Positions 22,861 through 35,568 of a stretch of 64,000 nucleotides of DNA are shown here, piece by piece; within the stretch, counting starts at the first letter, position 1; each line of letters begins with the position of its first letter. The position numbers and the translations under genes were made by a program. The stretch spans positions 19,821,994 to 19,885,993 of the forward strand of contig CM055614.1 of NCBI GenBank assembly GCA_029379385.1, written 5' to 3'. The notes below the pieces were generated by a model. That model had not been told where the DNA came from. It searched no databases and saw only the letters and a list, made by a program, of their open reading frames with translations. Source of the stretch: Quillaja saponaria. Lineage: Eukaryota; Streptophyta; Magnoliopsida; Fabales; Quillajaceae.

Positions 22861-23736
22861 GGTCTTGTTAATCCGCATGAGGAACTGGAAAGGACGGTCT
22901 CAAAATAGTCTTCGTGGTCAACATGTTTTGACGGTGTCTTGGCGACCAGGCGACCTATTGACCTCGTATCTTGCAAAATAGAGGAGGGGAGCCAAGTGCT
23001 GGGTGAACTCCCCAAATCCTCCGATAGTCAAGTTAGAAGAAGAGCTAAGTAAATAAGTTAAGGAGGAATAAATTAGACTTTTCACTTGACTTTTTTTTGT
23101 TTTTTCTCTTACCCTTTTCTGAGGAACATAACATGTATAAATAGGGTAGGAGAGCACCGTCACAGGCTACCTGAACTATTCAAGCTACCAAGTAAAAGGG
23201 TAACTGCCACGTGGCATGCTCCCAATGGATTTCATTACATTATATTACCACTAGTCCCCTGAAAAAAATGTTGGATCAACAATGCAGAACGACTGTTAGG
23301 TTGCCCAAAAGGACCGACCTTCATCTGGTACAACAGCGAGAAACGAGGGCGATCAAGTCGTTGGTGGCAAAATATAAACTTGAGATGAGGCACACGTGAG
23401 TCTGAGTCAAACTTTCCATCGTTATTGGTTGCCTCATGGCTCTTCAAGTTCCGGGTCGGGCTTTACATTGTTATTGGATGAAACAGTAGGTAAGTATTGG
23501 ACCAATGCCATACGTCCTATATGTAGTGGGCGTGGAGTGCGAGGGAAACCTTTAGGGCCTATATAAGGCTCCTAAACCCCCCTCTTCATGCCCTACTTTG
23601 AGATTTATGTTGTAAAGCTCTGCTAATTTGTGTTCAGCTAGCTCGACTAACTGGGAGATAAGACTTTCACACACCTTTCTTCTTCACTAGGTACGAGCTT
23701 CTAAACTTTCAAATTTTTTCAAGTGTTGTTAATATA
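22861..23736 (+). other. GC-richer upstream region of the gypsy-type ORF, probably LTR/leader
   Basis: Composition shifts upward in GC compared with both sides. TATA-like boxes occur at about 23,136 (tataaataggg) and 23,560 (ctatataaggctc). The text between the second TATA and 23,737 looks like a transcribed leader. This is the layout of an LTR plus leader of a Ty3 element, but I cannot define LTR ends or a repeat partner. The small ORFs here overlap on both strands and are not supported. Confidence 0.4.
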
Positions 23737-24690
23737 TCTGGCGAGGGAGGTTCTCCATCAGCCTCACCTTTTGAGTTGTTAGATGACCACCTAGTAGATG
23801 GCACCATAGTGCCTTTGGGCAAAGAGCCTATATATCACCCTGGGAAAGGAAAAGTTCTTCCCCCTTCCCTAACTTACCGTTAATCCACATCCTCAGGCTC
23901 AGACAACATTGAGTCTGAAAGCTTCGAAATTAAGGATGAGGCCACAACCCTGTCTCGCTTCTTGCTTGAAGGGGACGAGGATGAAGAATTTGATGATGAC
24001 GTGGCAATCTTCTGGCCTCAGACTAACACAGTAGCCGCGAATGCCATAGAGAACATCACTAGTGACTCTAAGTTGGAAACCTTGAGTAGACAGTCTTTCA
24101 AACCTGTCAGGGTCAAAGTATACAAGGTTGGGCCTTATGGAAATAGCCCTAATCACTCTTTTCCGAACACCTTCTGCTTTTACGAGGACTACTTGAAAGC
24201 TGGAGTTCGCTACCTCTTCCATTCTTTTATTATCAAGGTTCTGATCACCTTAGGGATCTGTCTAGCTCAGGTCGTCCCCAACGGATGGCGATTTTTTATT
24301 ATCTTCATAAGTGTCTGTCACACTTTGCAAATTCGCCCGTCCTTGATAATTTTTAGTCACCTTCATCAAATTAAGAACACATCGGGCGAATGGATATATT
24401 TTTCGACTAAGTTCGACCTATACTAAGGACAACTTGACAATAATAAAGAATGGAAACCTCGGTATTTTTTTATTGAGTCTCCTCGTACTACAGGTCTGTT
24501 ACACAAATAGGGGATTTCGCGAACCTGAAAGTCCAACAAAACCTCCGAGGATGAACCAAGTATAATATAAGAAGTACTCTAAAATCCTCATATACAAGAA
24601 GTATCAAAGGGGCAAGCTTTTTAACACAACAATTTTTACTTCCTGCACCATGCTGGCAAGGATGGGTTTATCCGAGCTGGATATTGGTTC
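23737..24690 (+). pseudogene. Decayed 'putative gypsy type transposon' protein (PF04195-like)
   Basis: One frame runs from about 23,737 (SGEGGSPSASPFELLDD) through a TAA at 23,881-23,883 and on to the stop at 24,423-24,425. It continues in decayed form (NKEWKPRYFF, then stops) to about 24,690. The segment FYEDYLKAGVRYLFHSF, then APN/VVPNGWR-like and FSHLHQIKN text, is characteristic of the plant domain annotated as 'putative gypsy type transposon', found in retrotransposon-derived ORFs. An acidic stretch GDEDEEFDDD precedes it. No ATG is found in frame, so it is broken. It is cut on the right by the LTR beginning about 24,690. Confidence 0.65.
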
Positions 24691-27600
24691 GCGCCATATT
24701 TTTAATATACACTTTGGAATGTTCGTGTATACTTTAAAACGCCAGTACAAAATTTATTGTAATTTTTACCACTTTATTTGTTGTAATAAAACTTAGAATC
24801 AAATTGCGTAAATTTTATTGATAAATCAATTAAGTGTTTAATTAAAGCAATAAGAGAGGAAATAATTGTGGTATATATATATATATATATACATAAGGTG
24901 GTACATATATTTAAGATAAAATCTCAACCACAACTTTTAAGGGTTGACTGGAACTTAACTTTTTTTAATTTTTGTCTCATTTCTTTTTGGTCTTTATCTT
25001 TCCTTTACTTTTTTTGTATCTTCACCATTTTCTTCTTTGCCATTCATCCTTTCCACCATTGATTTGCTTTTAGAGGGCTTAGCTTCCTTTCTTGAAATAG
25101 CCGAGGGTTTAAGGGTGCAAATCAACCTATTTCACTTTTTTTTTTTTGCTCTTCCTAGCAACTGGGGCTTGTTAGGTTGTGTGGGAGGATAAAGGAGGAA
25201 TTTGGCAGCAATCCTTATTCTCTATTTTACAAGGTAGAAGTTGAACCAGATCTTGCCACAATCAAGACTTGAAACCCATTTGAGGTGGAGTGGTGTGACC
25301 GTGGGAAGGTGGCTATGGGTGGCTGTGTTGGACGTGAAGTTGTTTGAGTGTCTTACCATGTTCACCTATTTATCCCTACTTTATCTTAGATGTTGTTGCC
25401 AGCTTAGAAGACTGCCTATTGTTATGGAGATTCTAGCTAGAGGGCCAGCTTGGGTGGCTTCAAATTTTCCTTGTGAGCCATTGAAGTAAGTAGGAAACAC
25501 TCTAACTTTTAGCACTTGGTTGTTGTCCTATGTCTTAGGGCAAAATCTCCTTCATTTTGTCTTCCTTTCTCACTTGGTTTTAAAGGTTAGTTGAAGGCAA
25601 TGGTGAAACTAAGGTACAACAAGGAAATTGTGAAAGTTGTTAAGTTTAAGCAATTGGTTAAAATATTAAATACATGAATAGTTATACTAGTCATGGAAAT
25701 AGGAAAGATAAGACTTGTACGCTTTAAGGTAAATGACTTTTAAATAACTAGTTAGTTGGAATTTTACATTTGAAATAGGTGTAATATGGAAAAGTTAAGA
25801 ATCGTATTAGAATTCTAGTGGATGTATATGCCTAAACATACATACAATGATGGAAATTATAAATATAGTTGATACGATGCTTAAGAGAAACTGAATAGAG
25901 AATTATTCCTAAATGAAACTAGTTGTAATTGAATGAGTTAACCTTTGTAGATTTAATTCTTAGTGGTTAGTTATTATTGGAATTTAAATAAAAAGTTCAT
26001 AAACAAGAATAAAGAATGGTTAATCAGTGTAGTGAATTGAGAATTTGATAAAAGTGAGTAATGGGTATGATCAAAGGAGGGCTAGTTGTGGGTAAAGTGA
26101 TGAAAAATAAGGGTTAAGAGGTTTTTGAAAGGATGTAGGATCATATTTCATAGGTTATAGAAATCTTGTATTTCAGATGTCTTTAGGACTAAATTATATT
26201 AAGAGTTATAAAGTGAAAATGTAGCCTAGGTTCTTGAGATGATGTCTGGAAAATTTTGTAACCTGGTTCTAAGCATATTTTCAGTAGAGCCATTGGACTA
26301 TAGATAGGTTTGTGTAGGATTTTAGACTTACTTTAGTCAATTCAGAGGATTTTGTCGGGTGTTGGAATTAGTTTAGGACTTCTGAATAAGATTGTTCCTA
26401 ACATATTAAAGGAAAAATCTGGAGTGGTTCAGGTTTTAATTCTATATTGTGTGTATTTGGGAGGTGTTGGAAGTCATAGTTGTGATTTTCAGGTCCGAAC
26501 TGAACCTATTTTGAAGTAATTGATGTTAAGGAGTCTTAAAGGTTGAATTAGGAGTAGAATGCTAAATATGAAATGTTCCTAACAACTTGATAAGTGAGAC
26601 TAGAAAGTTTCATAATTTATTTCCCAAGTATGAGAATTCTACAAGCATTGGAATCTGGGTCAGGCAACCAAGAATTGTATGAGTGCCTTGTTTTTGTTCA
26701 TGTCATGAATTGAGTGGGTTCAAGACTAATTTTAGGAGAAATTTATATATAAGAGAGATAGCTAACTTCCTAAAGACAATGTTTCAACTTGGTTTTGTTA
26801 AATTTGGTTAAGTATGTTAGTTGAAAACAAACATATCTCTAGGGGGTGTTATGAAAATGTATAAAAAGAGTAAACTTTAAATAAATACTTAAAACTTAGT
26901 AACTCTAAATTTTTGTAATTAAAATGTTATAACTTATAAAATTGATAAATTAAATAATACTTGAAAAATAGAATTGCAGCTTTAGAAAGTGTTGCTGAAT
27001 CAATAATGAGCGTGAACGTAATAGTAAGTGACAAATGAGATCAGTAAATAGTGAGTGGTTAACTATTACCCTTTGGTGGCTAGATTATTATATGTGTTTG
27101 TATGTGTATTTGAATAAATGTGTTATGCAAAAATAAGTATGTGAAGTATTTTAGTGAGTTATTTGAATTATGTTTGATGATTGAAATTGTTTATGGTTGA
27201 TAAGAGCCAATAAAATAAAATTTTTCTCCGAAATAATTTTTTTATTTCCGAAAATGAAATTCAGGTGCACCTAGGATATTTGATTTGATATTCTAATATG
27301 AGATATTATAATTTAGACATTGTTTTAAAAAGAATTGAGTGCTCAGCCTCGGTGGGATGGATTGTGTATGGAGAATTAACCTATTGTATAGATGCGTAAA
27401 TGCTTGGTAGAGGTACCGTTGTGCAGGGCTGAGTTACTCGTTAGGCCTTTGCTTGTGTTGTATGCTTTGATTATTTTGTTTGAAATTGTGAACTTCAGTA
27501 TTTGAATTGAATTATATATGTAGTAAAATATGTGAATTGTGGATTTATGAGAATTACACATACGTGCTTGTAATATTGAATTAAAACATTAATACTGTTA

Positions 27601-28108
27601 CTTGAGATTAAATGATAACATATACGCTTTGAGTGACGCTAGTACCCTTTGGGTATGATTTTTCACTCACTGAGTCCGTAGGACTCACCCTTCTTTGTTT
27701 ATATTTTTTTTAGTAACATGAGTTTAAAATATGGCATTGTTGAGCTCGTGATCTGCAGACATAGTACTGCAAGGTATTTTCTAGGATCTTAGACTTGAAG
27801 TCAATGATGAAAGTTTGCAATCACATTAGAACTGTGGAGTGTTTGATTTTGTATGATATAATAGTCTAGTTATTTGTCTTATTTATGATATGGAGGGAGC
27901 AAAGCTTGTTGTTGCCTTTGTGTTGTTGTGTAAACAAACTTCTACAGTTAACTTCTATTTAAAAAATAAAATAAAAAATAAAAAACTTGTTTTTATGTAT
28001 TGGTTTAGTTAGTAGTCATATATATCTAATCGTGGTAAGGTTAAGGTTACAGAGGTTTGGTTATCTAATTCTTCAACCAGTTATACCTTTGTGGGGGGTG
28101 GTGTGACA
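24690..28108 (+). repeat. Long LTR E (about 3.4 kb), plus strand
   Basis: Closely collinear with solo LTR C (43,672-47,092) from atatttttaatatacacttt (24,696) to the end GGTGTGACA. It carries the family's palindrome GAGTCCGTAGGACTC at 27,672-27,686. The first roughly 10 bases are altered, and no matching target duplication is visible, so the 5' end may be slightly truncated. The ORF at 25,241-25,489 is inside the LTR and has no domain. Confidence 0.78.
27672..27686. promoter_or_regulatory. Conserved LTR palindrome GAGTC-N5-GACTC
   Basis: GAGTCCGTAGGACTC is a perfect 6-bp-arm inverted repeat just before the 'acccttctttg' block. The counterpart occurs at the same LTR position in every copy that retains the region: 12,163 (minus), 29,164, 30,380, 41,438, 46,579 and 49,721. 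Arms are (G/A)AGTC and GACT(C/T). The A-type LTR version contains TGACTCA, which resembles a bZIP (GCN4/AP-1-type) site. Function is inferred only. Confidence 0.55.
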
Positions 28109-29595
28109 AAGGGTAAAGAATAATTAGTTAATTGGTTAAGGAAAAAGGGGAATCTTGAAACTTGGTTGGAATAAAATTGGAATTTTAGGATTCAAGCTAT
28201 TGGTTGATTTTTAAAACATTAACTTAACATGGATTTAATGTTGGGAAAATGAGGAATGTTGGAAGTATGAACTAGTATTAATTTCTTGATATGTATGTGT
28301 ATATATATATATACATACATGATATAGAATCAAGTTTTGTACAAGGTATTTGTTAAAATACCAAAAAAGGCTTAGTTTTAAAGAAACACATGGAAGTTGA
28401 TATATATGAGTTTTAGTAACTAGAGGATTATAACTACAAAATTAAATTATAACTAGAAAATTTATAAGCTAAGTAGTACTTGGGAATATGTTTTTTTGCC
28501 TGGAACATATTGTTAAGCCAACAACATGTGGATTAAATAAGAAGTGACGAGCGGGATCTGTATCACTATGAGTGAAAAACATTGCTTTTTGGTTGCTACA
28601 TTATCTTGGCTATTTGTTTCAGTTTATTTTATGAATATGTAATGCTATGAATTAAGTGTTGTATTGTTGACATTTGTATAATAATTTAATTGTATTTAAT
28701 GTGTGATTTTGTTTGTGTTTGATAAGGACCAATAAAACTAATCTTTATTCAAAACGATTTTTTGATGCAAAATAGAATCCAGGTGCACCTAGTATACATT
28801 TGCTTTGTTTATTTGATATGTGATTAAAAATATTAGAATAACTCAGCCCTAGGATGGATATGTGAGGAGTACATATTTTGGTATGTGAGACAAAAATTGC
28901 CTCGGGAAGGATATGTATTTGGTGTGCAGGTACTGAGTTACTCTAATTAGCCTTTTGAATACTTTGGATGTTTAATTGATTTGTTTGTATTGTGTATTAT
29001 ATGAATTATAGTTGTTTGATGTTATATATATATATATATTTACGCATGTATGAAGTTGAACTGTATTGTAATTCATGATAACATGAAATTATTTGCTTTA
29101 TGTATTTTATTTATGTGTGTATTATTTGATGCTAGAACCTGTTAGATACGTTTTTTGCTCACCAAGTCATTATGACTCACCCTTCATTTTTTTATTTTTT
29201 TAGTAATAGAATCTCAGTGGACGTCAACCATTTAATACTTGGTTTACCGATTGTATAACAACATAATATATATTCGAGATTGCTTACTTGAAGCCATGGG
29301 ATGAAATTTACAGTCACATTAGGTTTTTTGTGTGTCAGATTTTGTCTTATGTAGTAGTTCAACTGTTTATTGTTTATGGTGTAAAATAGAGCGGAGCTCC
29401 TTGTGATTACTATTGTTAATGTGAACTATTGTATATAGCAAGGTATTTTGTGCTTGTATTTTGGGCATGTTCAACTTTACATGGAACCTCTGCCTAAATT
29501 TTTAGTTAAATTTGTTATATATTTTAGTGAATTAGCATTCATATTTGAAATTGTGTTTTCTAAACTTTATTTTTAATCTCAAGTTTGGTCAAGGG
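28109..29595 (+). repeat. Truncated LTR D, left part (interrupted by element A)
   Basis: Collinear with the second half of A's 3' LTR (from about 48,840), including the 'gggccaataaaa' block, 'caggtgcacctag' and the palindrome at 29,164-29,178. It lacks the LTR's 5' half and abuts the end of LTR E. It breaks at the A 5' LTR and resumes at 50,232. Confidence 0.65.
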
Positions 29596-30899
29596 TTATA
29601 TAACCTGATATTTTAGCATAAGCTTTAGAACGTTTGTACATAATTTGTCGTGACTATGTGAATAAAATTTTACACAAAATAAAATTAAAGTAAATGAATA
29701 CTTGTATATATATAAGTATATATATACATGTGATGCAAGAATTAATTTTCACCACATTATTGGTTGACTTGGAATTTGAAATTAACTTGTCTAATTTTAG
29801 TGATAAGTAAAACAAATGTGAAAATAAAATAAGCTAGAAAATATTTACAATATATATAACTAGGATTAAATATCCTCCACAAATTTAAAAATCTTGACTT
29901 TGACTTTATTCTTTTTAAATTTGTCTTATTCTTTTATCCTTTGTATTTCGTTCTCGCTCATTTTTGTTTTGGCCGAGCCATATGAGTTTCCACCACCATT
30001 CTTTTCTTCCTCTCCCCTGTTCTTGGTTTGTCCTAGAAAAAATTAGAGTCTTCTTAAGTTCATCCAAGAGAAAGAGACTCCTCTTTGCTTCTTAGTGGTA
30101 TGTATAACTTAGTTAGTTTAGCCCTCTTAAATCTAAGCTGTCGTGGCTGTGTGGGATAGTAGCTGCCCTATTTTAGCTTGGCTGCACTTGAACTTGCTAC
30201 ATCTATTTCATTGTTTACTAGTGTATTGCATAAATTGTATTTGTTTAATTTTACATTGTTTATATGTATGTACGCATAACATTGAATTGTGATATGATTT
30301 ACATGAAATTATTTAACCTATGTGTGTTATTTATATATTGGTTAATGCTAGTACTCTTAGGGTACATTTTTCTCTTACTGAGTCTTTATGACTCACCCCT
30401 CGTATGTTATTTTTTTTTAGTACCAGAAGCCCAACGTTCGATGTCGACAGATTTGTGACTTGCCAATTATATTGCGGCAAAGTATATATTCGAGATTGTA
30501 TACTTGAAGCCAAAAGATGAAGTTTGCAGTCATAATAGGGCTTTGGACTGTCATGATTTGTTTTGAATGATAGTCTAATTATTATTGTTTATGACATAAC
30601 TGGAGTGGAGCTCCTTTGTGTATGGTGTTGTTGTTGTTAACTAGTTGCATGTAACCAAATTATATATGTTTGTATTCTCAGGCATGTTCCACTTTAGGGG
30701 AAACTACTACTAAAATTTTAAGTTAAAGTTTTATGTGTTTTGATAAATAAATCGTTGCCTTTAATATAGTTTGACAGAGCTTTCTTTTTAATCATAATTG
30801 GTCAAATGTCAAAGGTGTTTCTTTGATTTGAAATCAGGATTATGGAGGTTTGGTTATCCATTCCTCCTGCCAGTCATTCCTTCATATGAGGGTGCGACA
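29596..30899 (+). repeat. 5' LTR of element A (internally deleted)
   Basis: 1,304 bp against 2,231 bp for the 3' LTR. Comparison places a deletion of about 930 bp near 30,202-30,222 (counterpart 48,604-49,560). The start is degraded (tataacctgatatttt); the end is ...GGGTGCGACA. It contains the palindrome at 30,380-30,394. Confidence 0.78.
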
Positions 30900-30902
30900 A
30901 GT

Positions 30903-30913
30903 TGGTATCAGAG
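30903..30913 (+). promoter_or_regulatory. Primer binding site, initiator tRNA-Met type
   Basis: TGGTATCAGAG starts 3 bases after the LTR end. It is the standard PBS complementary to the 3' end of plant initiator tRNA-Met, used by many chromoviruses and copia elements. Confidence 0.88.
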
Positions 30914-31102
30914 TTTGGGTTTAGAGGTCCAAGACTGCAGATGTGAGACGTTGTTGTTTTGTTTGTGTACGTTACTTGGGGCGTATGTGAAATTAGTGAT
31001 ATGTTTTAATTCGTCCTGAAACTTCAAGTTTTGATTTCTAACGCACTGTCCTTTACTTTACATAATAAATGCATATTGAAATTATTTGTGTCTGTTTTAG
31101 AT

Positions 31103-32389
31103 ATGATGAGGTGTATTGGCCACATTGTAGGCTGAATGAGGCAACAAGATATTGACTCATAGCTGGGATCTACCAGTCCTCAGGTACCAGCAGTTAAAGG
31201 TAAAGGTAGTCGAGGATGTGGTAGTGGTAGAGGTCAAGCTGGTGAACCAACTCAAACTACATCCCTTAGTCCTGACTTAAAGTAGCTTATAAAAGGATTA
31301 GACAGAATCCAAAGGACAGTAGGTGACCTAGTTGGGATTCTGGCCTAATAGCATCAGGCTCAGCCACAACCTTCTATAGCTCCACTTGTTTAGCATTAGT
31401 GAGAGGCAAACCCTCCCATCCCACTTAAGCAGGATCAATGAGCATTTGTGGCTTTACATAACTTCCGGAAGATGCAGCCACCTAGATTTTCGGGCGTGGA
31501 AACTACCCCCTATACTTTCATGGAAGAATTTGACAAGTTTTTTTATAGCTTTGGGTTTTGATCTTGTTCGGGTTGTTAAGTAAGTTAGTTATCAGCTGCA
31601 CGATGTAGCATATGAGTGGTATAAGATGTTTGTGCGGCAACGAACAGAGCCTACCCTACTTGCATGGCCAAAGTTCAGCAGAGCTTTCACAAACAGTTTC
31701 TTACCTAAGAATGTGAGAGATAAGCATGCTCAGGATTTTGAGTAGTTAGGTCAGACAGAAGGTATGACTCGATTTACTAGACTATCATGTTTTACTCCAA
31801 ATATGGTGGCTACTGAATAAATGCAAGTGAGGAGATTCGTCAATGGCTTGAGGGATTCTTTGTTCAAGCCAGTGTTCTCAACGGACACTACTACTTATAC
31901 TCAAGTTGTTGATGCTACATATTGATTGGAAACTCAGATTTTGGAGAGAAAGTCAGAGCGTGAGAGCCACATAGTGAGACAGGAGGATCCTTCTACTTCC
32001 ATAGATGGTGATTCTCATAGGCTTGAGGTGAATCTACTACTGAGCATGGTTCTTTCCATGTTGGTTTTTTGGCAGGCAGAAGCCAGGTGAGATAGAGTTC
32101 TAGAGGTTAGTTATATGTAGCGTCGTTGAGTGACCCCCAATCATTTGAAGTTTCGATATGCCTTACTTATGGTATCAGGCACACAAGACAGTGCAGATGA
32201 GTCGCGTGCATATTTTAAATATGGTGCTATGGATCATTGCATTAAGAATTGTTTATTGATAAGTAGGCAGTCTACTTCATCTGGAACGTCTCCTTCAGTT
32301 CAAGGTAAACCTCAATTGCCTGTTACACCTACTAGATCTCAAGAAGGTCATAGCAACTTTGTTAGTGGACTAGCAAGGATCAGGCCCTT
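31103..32389 (+). pseudogene. Element A gag, degenerate
   Basis: A frame starting MMRCIGHIVG near 31,103 and shifting later shows gag hallmarks: a glycine/basic N-terminal stretch, LVGIL, FRKMQPPRFSG, YTFMEEFDKFF and a zinc-knuckle relic. The knuckle at 32,211-32,252 reads Y-x2-Y-x4-H-x4-C: the first two cysteines have become tyrosine (TGT to TAT). Numerous stops (for example after DIDS, SPDLK and ILA) make it non-coding. ORF 32,130-32,402 covers the knuckle part. Confidence 0.72.
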
Positions 32390-32794
32390 GTGTATGCTCT
32401 GATGACACAAGACGCTCAGGCTTGTAATGTAGTGGTGCAAGGTAGATTATTTGTTTGTTTAGTTAGTGCTAAAGTACTGTTTGATTCTGGAGCTGCTCAT
32501 TCTTTTATATCTCCTTATTTTGCCTCTTGTGTGAAGAGGGCATCTGAGCCTCTTGAGATTTCTTTAGTTGTTTCAACTCCATTGGGGGAAATTATTTTGG
32601 CAGATCAGTATACTCATTTTTGTGAGATCGTAGTGGGTGATGATGTATGTTTTGTGGATTTGATCATACTGGGCATGTTAAAGTATGATGTGATCTTAGG
32701 CATGGATTGGCTGTCTAACCATAATGTAGTGGTAAATTCTCATGATAATAGTGTTAAGTTTAGCATTCCTAGGAAGCCGACTTACGTATTCTAA
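32390..32794 (+). pseudogene. Element A aspartic protease domain
   Basis: 134-residue open frame. VLFDSGAAHSFIS contains the retropepsin active-site D-S-G, and VILGMDWLSNHNVVV is the conserved C-terminal protease motif of Ty3 elements. The frame is uninterrupted here but lost from a functional polyprotein, with stops on both sides. Element B lies 88 bases downstream. Confidence 0.82.
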
Positions 32795-32881
32795 GGGGAT
32801 TAGAGTGAAGTTTCTCGTTATTTTATTTCAGCTATTCAAGCTAGATAGTTTATCAGGAAGAAGTATCAGGCTTAATTAGCC
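32795..32881 (+). pseudogene. Element A protease-RT linker, left of insertion B
   Basis: Decayed linker containing stops, ending tagcc, the left target-site copy for B. The coding sense resumes after 41,910. Confidence 0.6.
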
Positions 32882-35568
32882 TGTTATAACTCGTATCATA
32901 TAGTTCAGCTTTACACATAATATTTAAATTCTAGTTATAAAAGTAAACGAATTAAATAAGTGGCAATATAATTGAACTTGTTAGAAACTAATAGTGTAAC
33001 GTACATGTTAGAATGGTGGTACATAACCTACTGTGAATAGGTGAATAAAAATTTACATAAAGTATAATTTAAAATAAATGAACATTTGAATAAATATATA
33101 TATAGATATATATATATAGGCAATACAAGAATTAAATTTCATTTTATTGTTAGTTAACTTGGAATTAAGTTTTCACCTTAAGTAAATTTCTTTTTTATAA
33201 AAACACATGTATAAACTATTTTAAGTGAAGGAGGAAAGTGATGTATAATATATATATACACACACTTTGACTAAATTTTACCACATGTTTTGTTGACCTT
33301 GACCCATAACTTTTGTTTTGTTATGTTTTTTTTTTTTTTTTTTTCTCTTCACTCCACCGCCTCTCAATTCTTTTTATTCCTTTCTCTTCTCTTTTTTTTC
33401 ACAAATACAACCGACTTCCTTTCCTCTAATTTTCTGTTGCTATCGAGCTCCATTTTCCCTTGTTCTTGTTGTTTATAAAAAAAAAAAATCCTTAGAATCA
33501 AGTTTCTTTCCTAGCCTATTTCTTGAAGTCTTTCATGTTGGTCGTGACAAGTTTCGCTAGGCTTCCTGTGTTTCCATTTTTTTTCTTTTTGGCTATGTAT
33601 CTTGGTATTTTTTGGCTACCACATCTCCTCTGTTTTACCGTGTGCTAGTTGGTCTTGACCTAGGTGAGTTTTCTCTTTTCATTTTTGTCTTGTTTCACTT
33701 TCCTTGCAACGGGTTGGGTGAGTGAGTTGAGCTAATATTCCCTTTTGAGCGACCTATTTTGTGTTCCTTGTTTGAGCGCTAGTGTGAGGTTATGTTAAAC
33801 TCTTAGTTTCAGCCTTGTTGTGTGAGGTTAGCTACCATAAACCCCTTCCTCTTTCACCTATAGTTTAAGGATTTCATCTTGGTTTTGTGGTAGCCGTGAA
33901 GGATGGTATGACAGCTCTGTTTTTTTTTTTTTACCTTTGCTGTGGGATAATTAGGAAGGTGGTAATTTTGCTTAGTGTAATTCTCTTACTCTAGTTAGGT
34001 GTTTGTTTTGAGTAGCTTTAATAAGATATTAGAGTAAGCAAGTAAAAAAAAATAGTTTGATTATATAATGGATAAAGGTAAGCAAATATACCTTTTGGAG
34101 GTTTTACTAGTTTGATTGTTATATGTGTATTAGATGTGTGCTAGTTGGTGAGTTAAGTTAAGGACTTAATAAATTCTAAGTGCTCACTTGTCAGTTAACT
34201 TAGGTAATTGAAGTTGAGAACTTTAGTATATAAAAGACTTAAATAGGAAAGTTAGGAATTATGAATGAAAGTTTAAGAGTTTATTTGGAAGCTTTATAAT
34301 TATTGAAATTGGGAATTTTGGATTTGAATATGTTAATATAAGAATTGTATACTTTAAATCTTGATGAATTCAAAGTAAAAATTTTAATTGGAATTTGTGT
34401 AATGTTGATGGATTAGTATTGAAAGTGAGAGTTAAATGGTTTTTGAAAGGGTGCAGGGCTAAATTTCATAGGTTAGAGAAATCTTGTGTTTCAGGTGCTC
34501 TTGGGGCTGAATTAAGTTATGAGTTCTAAAGAGAAAATGTATCTTAGTTTCTTAAGATGATGTCTACAAAATTTTGTAACCTGGTTGTAAGTATACTTGT
34601 TGGTACAGTTATTTAACTACGACTAGGTGCATATAAGATTTTAGTAAGCTTTGGTCAGTTCGAGAGACTTTGTCAGGGATTGTGGTTGGAATTAGCTTAG
34701 AACCTTTGAATAAAAGTTTTTACTAACATACTAAAGAGTAAATCTAGAGTGGTTCAGGTATTAATTTCATGTTGTGTGTATTTTGGAGGTATTGGAAGTC
34801 ATGACTATGATTTTCAGGTACTAATCGAACCTGTTTTGGTGTGACTGGCTTTAGAGGTCTTAAAGGTTGATTTAAGAGTGGAAATCTGAATATAAAATTT
34901 TCCTAACATCTTGATTAACTATATCGTAAAGTTTCATAATTTAATTCCCAAGTATGGGAACTTTATAAGAATTGGAATCAGAGGTTGGTAACCAGGAATT
35001 TGTGTAGTACCTTGTTTTTGGTTCACATGAAGAATTAAGTGAGTTAAAAGTTGATTTTAGGAAAAGTTTCTAAATAAGAAAGATAGATAACTTCTTAAAG
35101 ATAATGTATAAACTGGGTTTGTTAAATTTGGTTAAGTATATAAGCGGAACTTAAATATATCTTTAAGATCATTGTGAAAATAACTAAAGAAAAGTTAACT
35201 TTAAATAAATACTTAAAACCTAATAAATCTAGATTTTCATAATTAAAATGTTATAACTTATAAAATAGATAAACTAAATAATATATGTATAATTGAATTG
35301 CAACTTCGAAAAATATGGTTGAATCAACGACACACGTGACACAAGTGTAAGTGACGAATGAAATTGGTTAAAGGTGAGTGTTTAATTGTTACCCTTTGGT
35401 AGCTAGATTATTAAGTGTATTTATGTGTGTATTTGAATAGATGTGTTATATGAAAAAAAAATAAGCATGTACAGTGTTGCATTGAGTTAATTAAATTGTG
35501 TTTGGTGTTTAAAATTATTTGTGATTGGTAAGGGCCAACGAAGTGAAATGCTTTTCGAAATGATTCTA
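32882..35568 (+). repeat. Left LTR of B (3' end deleted)
   Basis: Matches 38,408-41,030 at about 88-90% by eye, then stops. The missing part covers the last roughly 880 bp of the LTR, the PBS and the start of the leader: the text jumps from 'atgattct' into leader sequence equivalent to 30,963 in A. ORFs 33,290-33,560 are pyrimidine-tract readings, not genes. Confidence 0.75.

Noticed and set aside
23211..23447. Overlapping ORFs on opposite strands (62 and 70 residues)
   Set aside because: No domain, no family resemblance; located in a probable LTR/leader region.
24685..24690. Clean target duplication for LTR E (gatat versus aaggg)
   Set aside because: The flanks do not match, and the first bases of the LTR are altered, so a clean solo LTR insertion could not be shown.
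33290..33560. Phe/Ser-rich ORFs
   Set aside because: Pyrimidine-rich tract within the LTR of element B; the corresponding tract in the right LTR is not open in the same way.
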